A DNA stretch of 7,286 nucleotides from an uncultured Coriobacteriaceae bacterium (lineage in GTDB: Bacteria > Actinomycetota > Coriobacteriia > Coriobacteriales > UMGS124), in assembly GCA_900555105.1 (NCBI GenBank), contig USJP01000071.1, forward strand, positions 1 to 7,286, given 5' to 3'. Both the position numbers and the translations under genes were made by a program. Position 1 is the stretch's first letter, and each line of letters begins with the position of its first letter. Shown piece after piece: positions 4,990 to 7,286 of this stretch. Under the pieces are notes generated by a model that did not search any database, had not been told where the DNA came from, and saw only the letters and a list, made by a program, of their open reading frames with translations.

Positions 4990-6303
4990 TCAGTCTTCGT
5001 CGGACTCTTCGGGCTCGCTTGCCTCGGGGGCGATTGCATGCACCGACTCGATGCGACGACCGTCCATGGAGGTCACCTTGAAGGTCCAGCCGTCCTTCTC
5101 GATGACGTCGCCCTCCTCGGGAAGCTTGTCGGCCTCGTACATGAACCAACCGCCAACCGTGTCGTACTCCTCGCTTTCGTCGATGGGCCAGCCAAGCTCG
5201 ACGGCGTCGTCGACCGAGAACGTGCCGTCGACTTCCCATTCGCGCTCGGAAAGGCGCATAAGCTCCTGCTCGTCCTGGTCGTACTCGTCGCGAATTTCGC
5301 CCACGACCTCCTCCACGATGTCCTCGATCGTGATGAGACCGGCCGTGCCACCGTACTCGTCGATCACGATGGCCATCTGCTCGCGCTCGGCGCGCATCTG
5401 GGTGAGCAGGGGCAGCAGGTCCTTCGTCTCAGGAACGAACAGGCACGGGCGCACAAACTCGGACACGGCGTTGTCGCCCTTGCCTGCAAGCGCGGGGGCG
5501 ATGAGGTCTTTGATCTTGACGATGCCGATGACCTCGTCCATGTCGTCGTGATACACGGGCATGCGCGAATAGCCAGTCTTCTGCATCAAGGCGAGCACCT
5601 CGCGGGCGCTCTGCACGTCCTCGACGGCAGTGACGTCGACGCGGGGCACCATGACCTGTCGCACCACGGCGTCGCCCAGGTCGAACACCTCGTGGATCAT
5701 GCGCTTCTCGTCGTCGGAGAGGTCCTCCTGCTCGGCGACCATGTACTTGATCTCCTCCTCGGAGACCTGGCCCTCGTCGGCCTGCTTGATACGGAACACG
5801 CTCGCCACGAGGTTGGCGCTGGCGCTGGTGAGCCATACAAGCGGCGAGGCAATCTTGCCGAAGACGATGAGCGGGCCCGACACCATCTTGGCGACCTTCT
5901 CGGTGTCGGCCAAGGCGATGCGCTTGGGCACGAGCTCGCCGAGAACGATGCTGAAGTACGACACGGCGAGCGTGATGAGGATAGGCGAAAGCACCGGCGC
6001 CACAGCCGTGAGCCAGCCGATACCAAAGGAGCTCATCCACTGCGCAAAGGGGTCGGACAGGTTCGTGGAAGCGACCGCCGACGAGAAGAAACCAACGAGC
6101 GTGATGGCCACCTGAATGGTTGCCAGGAAGTTGCCCGAGTCGCTTGCGAGGTTCGCCGCGCGCTTGGCCGACTTGTCTCCTTCCTCAGCTTCATGATCGA
6201 GCAACGGCTTGCTCGCGTTGACCAACGCCATCTCCGACATGGAGAAGTAGCCGTTCACCAAGATGAGAACGAATGCAAGAAGGATGGATAAGCCTATGCC
6301 CAT
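4990..6303 (-). CDS. CNNM/CBS/CorC-domain membrane protein (HlyC/CorC family cation efflux type)
   Basis: This 437-residue protein has the full family layout. An N-terminal CNNM (DUF21) membrane domain (1-170) carries NGYFSMSEMAL (17-27) and GELVPKRIAL (122-131). A linker helix (181-207) is followed by a CBS pair. Its first half starts at VMVPRVD (217-223) with GYSRMPVY (244-251), and its second half contains VIDEYGGTAGLITIEDIVEE (313-332). A C-terminal CorC/HlyC domain (about 345-425) and a very acidic tail (PEESDED) complete it. Members export Mg2+ or Co2+, or support magnesium homeostasis, with CBS domains sensing adenine nucleotides. The old name 'hemolysin' is historical. The ATG at 6303 is the only sensible start, but the nearest GGAGG (6317-6321) is 13 bases away, longer than usual. 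It follows the hemolysin III-like gene after 78 bases and may be co-transcribed with it. Confidence 0.93.
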   Translation of the reverse strand: MGIGLSILLAFVLILVNGYFSMSEMALVNASKPLLDHEAEEGDKSAKRAANLASDSGNFLATIQVAITLVGFFSSAVASTNLSDPFAQWMSSFGIGWLTAVAPVLSPILITLAVSYFSIVLGELVPKRIALADTEKVAKMVSGPLIVFGKIASPLVWLTSASANLVASVFRIKQADEGQVSEEEIKYMVAEQEDLSDDEKRMIHEVFDLGDAVVRQVMVPRVDVTAVEDVQSAREVLALMQKTGYSRMPVYHDDMDEVIGIVKIKDLIAPALAGKGDNAVSEFVRPCLFVPETKDLLPLLTQMRAEREQMAIVIDEYGGTAGLITIEDIVEEVVGEIRDEYDQDEQELMRLSEREWEVDGTFSVDDAVELGWPIDESEEYDTVGGWFMYEADKLPEEGDVIEKDGWTFKVTSMDGRRIESVHAIAPEASEPEESDED

Positions 6304-6353
6304 ACGAAAACGCCGACCTCCAAAGGTTACGAGACAACAGGACGTACATGCAG

Positions 6354-6381
6354 GCGCTAAGAGCGCTGGCGTCTGCAGACG
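6354..6381 (-). repeat. Two adjacent inverted repeats between the hemolysin III-like and CNNM genes
   Basis: A perfect 12-base palindrome CGTCTGCAGACG (6381-6370) starts directly at the end of the hemolysin III-like gene, with one base shared with the stop-side boundary. A hairpin with arms GCGCT and AGCGC around a three-base loop (6366-6354) follows at once. No T-run follows, so neither is a normal terminator. They may be an RNA-processing or stability element, or a protein-binding site. Confidence 0.45.
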
Positions 6382-7155
6382 TTAGAACACAAAAAGCAGC
6401 ACTGCCAAAGTATGGCAAACACTGCCGCCCAACACAAAGAAGTGAAACACCATATGTGAGTATGGAATGCGTTTCAGCACATAGAAGACACAGCCCACCG
6501 AATACGACAGGCCCCCTGCAATGAGCAGCACCATGCCGCCGACAGGCAGGAGTGTCGCAAGTACCGGCAGCTTGAAGACAAGGCACCATCCCATCGCCAG
6601 GTAGATGAGGGCAGAGACCCACTTGGGCTGGCGCTGGCGAGCAAAGCACTCGATGAGCACGCCTATGAGGGCGACGATCCACATCGCGACGCACAGGGCA
6701 ACGCCGCCCTCGTCGTGCAGCGTCACAAGCGTAAACGGTGCATAGCAGCCCGCAATGAGCAGGTAGATGACGCTGTGGTCGAGAATGCGCAGCACCGCCT
6801 TGCCGCGTGGTGCCTGAATGGCGTGGTAGAGCGTGGAGAAGAGGTACTCCAGCACGAGCGTCACGCCCATCATGACAGCCGCGCAGGTCCTAAGGCCGCC
6901 TCCGGTATGGGCGGCTTTCACGCACAGCAAGACAAGCGCCGCCACCGCAAGACCAAAACCCACTCCGTGCGAGACCGCGTTGCCGATCTCCTCGCCCGTT
7001 GAGTAAAGCCTGCCACGACGCTTCTTGACATCGAAACGCTCGAGCACCGGGTGGGAGGACGCAGGCGTCAGGGAAGCCTCGGGGCCTCCGGCAACTGCGC
7101 AGAAAACCCCAAGGTCAGCATCTTGTATGCCCTCTTCTTCCAACTTGTTGCCCAT
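6382..7155 (-). CDS. Hemolysin III / PAQR-family (TrhA-like) membrane protein
   Basis: This 257-residue protein has about seven membrane helices. Family motifs are EEIGNAVSHGVGF (55-67), FSTLYHA (106-112), LRILDHSVIYLLIAGCYAPF (122-141), YLAMGW (185-190) and the last-helix block SHMVFHFFVLGGSVCH (233-248). H111, H234 and H238 match the metal-binding histidines of PAQR/adiponectin-receptor proteins, so a buried zinc is expected. Bacterial members (HlyIII, TrhA/YqfA) are linked to membrane-fluidity homeostasis; true haemolysin activity is doubtful. Family members are usually about 210-220 residues. Here roughly 50 extra soluble residues precede the first conserved motif. The start ATG at 7155 has a strong AAGGAGG (7160-7166) four bases upstream, which supports the extended N terminus. 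An upstream inverted repeat at 7232-7252 may regulate it. Confidence 0.92.
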   Translation of the reverse strand: MGNKLEEEGIQDADLGVFCAVAGGPEASLTPASSHPVLERFDVKKRRGRLYSTGEEIGNAVSHGVGFGLAVAALVLLCVKAAHTGGGLRTCAAVMMGVTLVLEYLFSTLYHAIQAPRGKAVLRILDHSVIYLLIAGCYAPFTLVTLHDEGGVALCVAMWIVALIGVLIECFARQRQPKWVSALIYLAMGWCLVFKLPVLATLLPVGGMVLLIAGGLSYSVGCVFYVLKRIPYSHMVFHFFVLGGSVCHTLAVLLFVF

Positions 7156-7231
7156 ATGCCCTCCTTCTCCCCCATATCCCCTGCAACGCGAATGTTCGAT
7201 CGCGTCGCGAATTCATCTGACTGTACCCACA

Positions 7232-7252
7232 TGCCTGGTACGGCACCAGGCA
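7232..7252. repeat. Perfect inverted repeat upstream of the hemolysin III-like gene
   Basis: The arms TGCCTGGT and ACCAGGCA pair perfectly over eight bases around a five-base centre, 77 bases before the start codon. A third half-copy, TGCCTG, lies at 7254-7259. A weak -10-like TACAGT is at 7226-7221 on the minus strand, so the repeat would overlap or flank the -35 region, the position of an operator. No T-run follows on either strand, so a terminator is unlikely. I do not recognise the motif as the site of a known regulator. An RNA leader hairpin is the alternative. Confidence 0.55.
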
Positions 7253-7286
7253 ATGCCTGAAAAGAACGCAAAAGCGGGACGAGCGG

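Noticed and set aside
4756..6291. 511-codon open frame on the plus strand opposite the CNNM gene
   Set aside because: The His/Leu/Asp/Val-rich repetitive translation mirrors acidic codons of the CNNM gene on the other strand. No recognisable domain, and complete overlap with a clear family member.
7068..7271. 67-codon minus-strand frame overlapping the start of the hemolysin III-like gene
   Set aside because: It overlaps the supported start region in another frame, shows no recognisable domain and has no clear ribosome-binding site.
7254..7286. Possible end of an upstream gene or terminator at the right edge
   Set aside because: Too little sequence is present; T-rich bases are visible on the minus strand, but no hairpin precedes them within the window.

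Overview
The window looks like ordinary chromosomal DNA from a high-GC actinobacterium, most likely a gut- or mouth-type member of the Coriobacteriia (Collinsella/Olsenella/Atopobium-like). This placement is inferred from GC-rich codon use, the style of the proteins (Gly/Tyr/Gln-rich cytosolic tails on membrane proteins, a PRC-barrel protein with a Ser/Thr/Lys tail, a YtxH protein) and from memory of such genomes. No search was run. All eight recognisable genes lie on the minus strand, so transcription runs from right to left. I see no tRNA, rRNA, insertion sequence or CRISPR array.

In transcription order, the right part (7286 to 4990) holds a hemolysin III/PAQR-family membrane protein and then a CNNM/CBS/CorC-domain protein of the magnesium/cobalt efflux type. 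A striking 8-bp-arm inverted repeat lies upstream of the first. The middle part (4865 to 1092) is a row of four genes with 42-68 base gaps. The first is a 162-residue protein that resembles the N-terminal domain of cyanophycin synthetase, including an HxxEH motif. It is followed by a small YtxH-domain membrane protein, a two-lobed PRC-barrel protein with a disordered basic tail, and a large membrane-anchored polysaccharide deacetylase with a complete NodB catalytic set. This row could be one envelope-related operon.

The left part (1091 to 1) is a manganese-export module. A promoter is followed by a yybP-ykoY (manganese) riboswitch, whose 3' conserved segment is also the 5' arm of an intrinsic terminator. 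Downstream come mntP (manganese efflux pump) and the start of a TerC-family membrane protein that runs off the left edge. The arrangement fits a transcriptional ON switch, in which manganese-bound aptamer blocks terminator formation and lets polymerase reach mntP and terC.

The most interesting items are the riboswitch/terminator overlap controlling two manganese exporters, and the free-standing cyanophycin-synthetase-N-like protein at the head of an envelope gene row with no cyanophycin ligase in view. The long plus-strand open frames opposite the deacetylase and CNNM genes look like high-GC antisense artefacts and were rejected.
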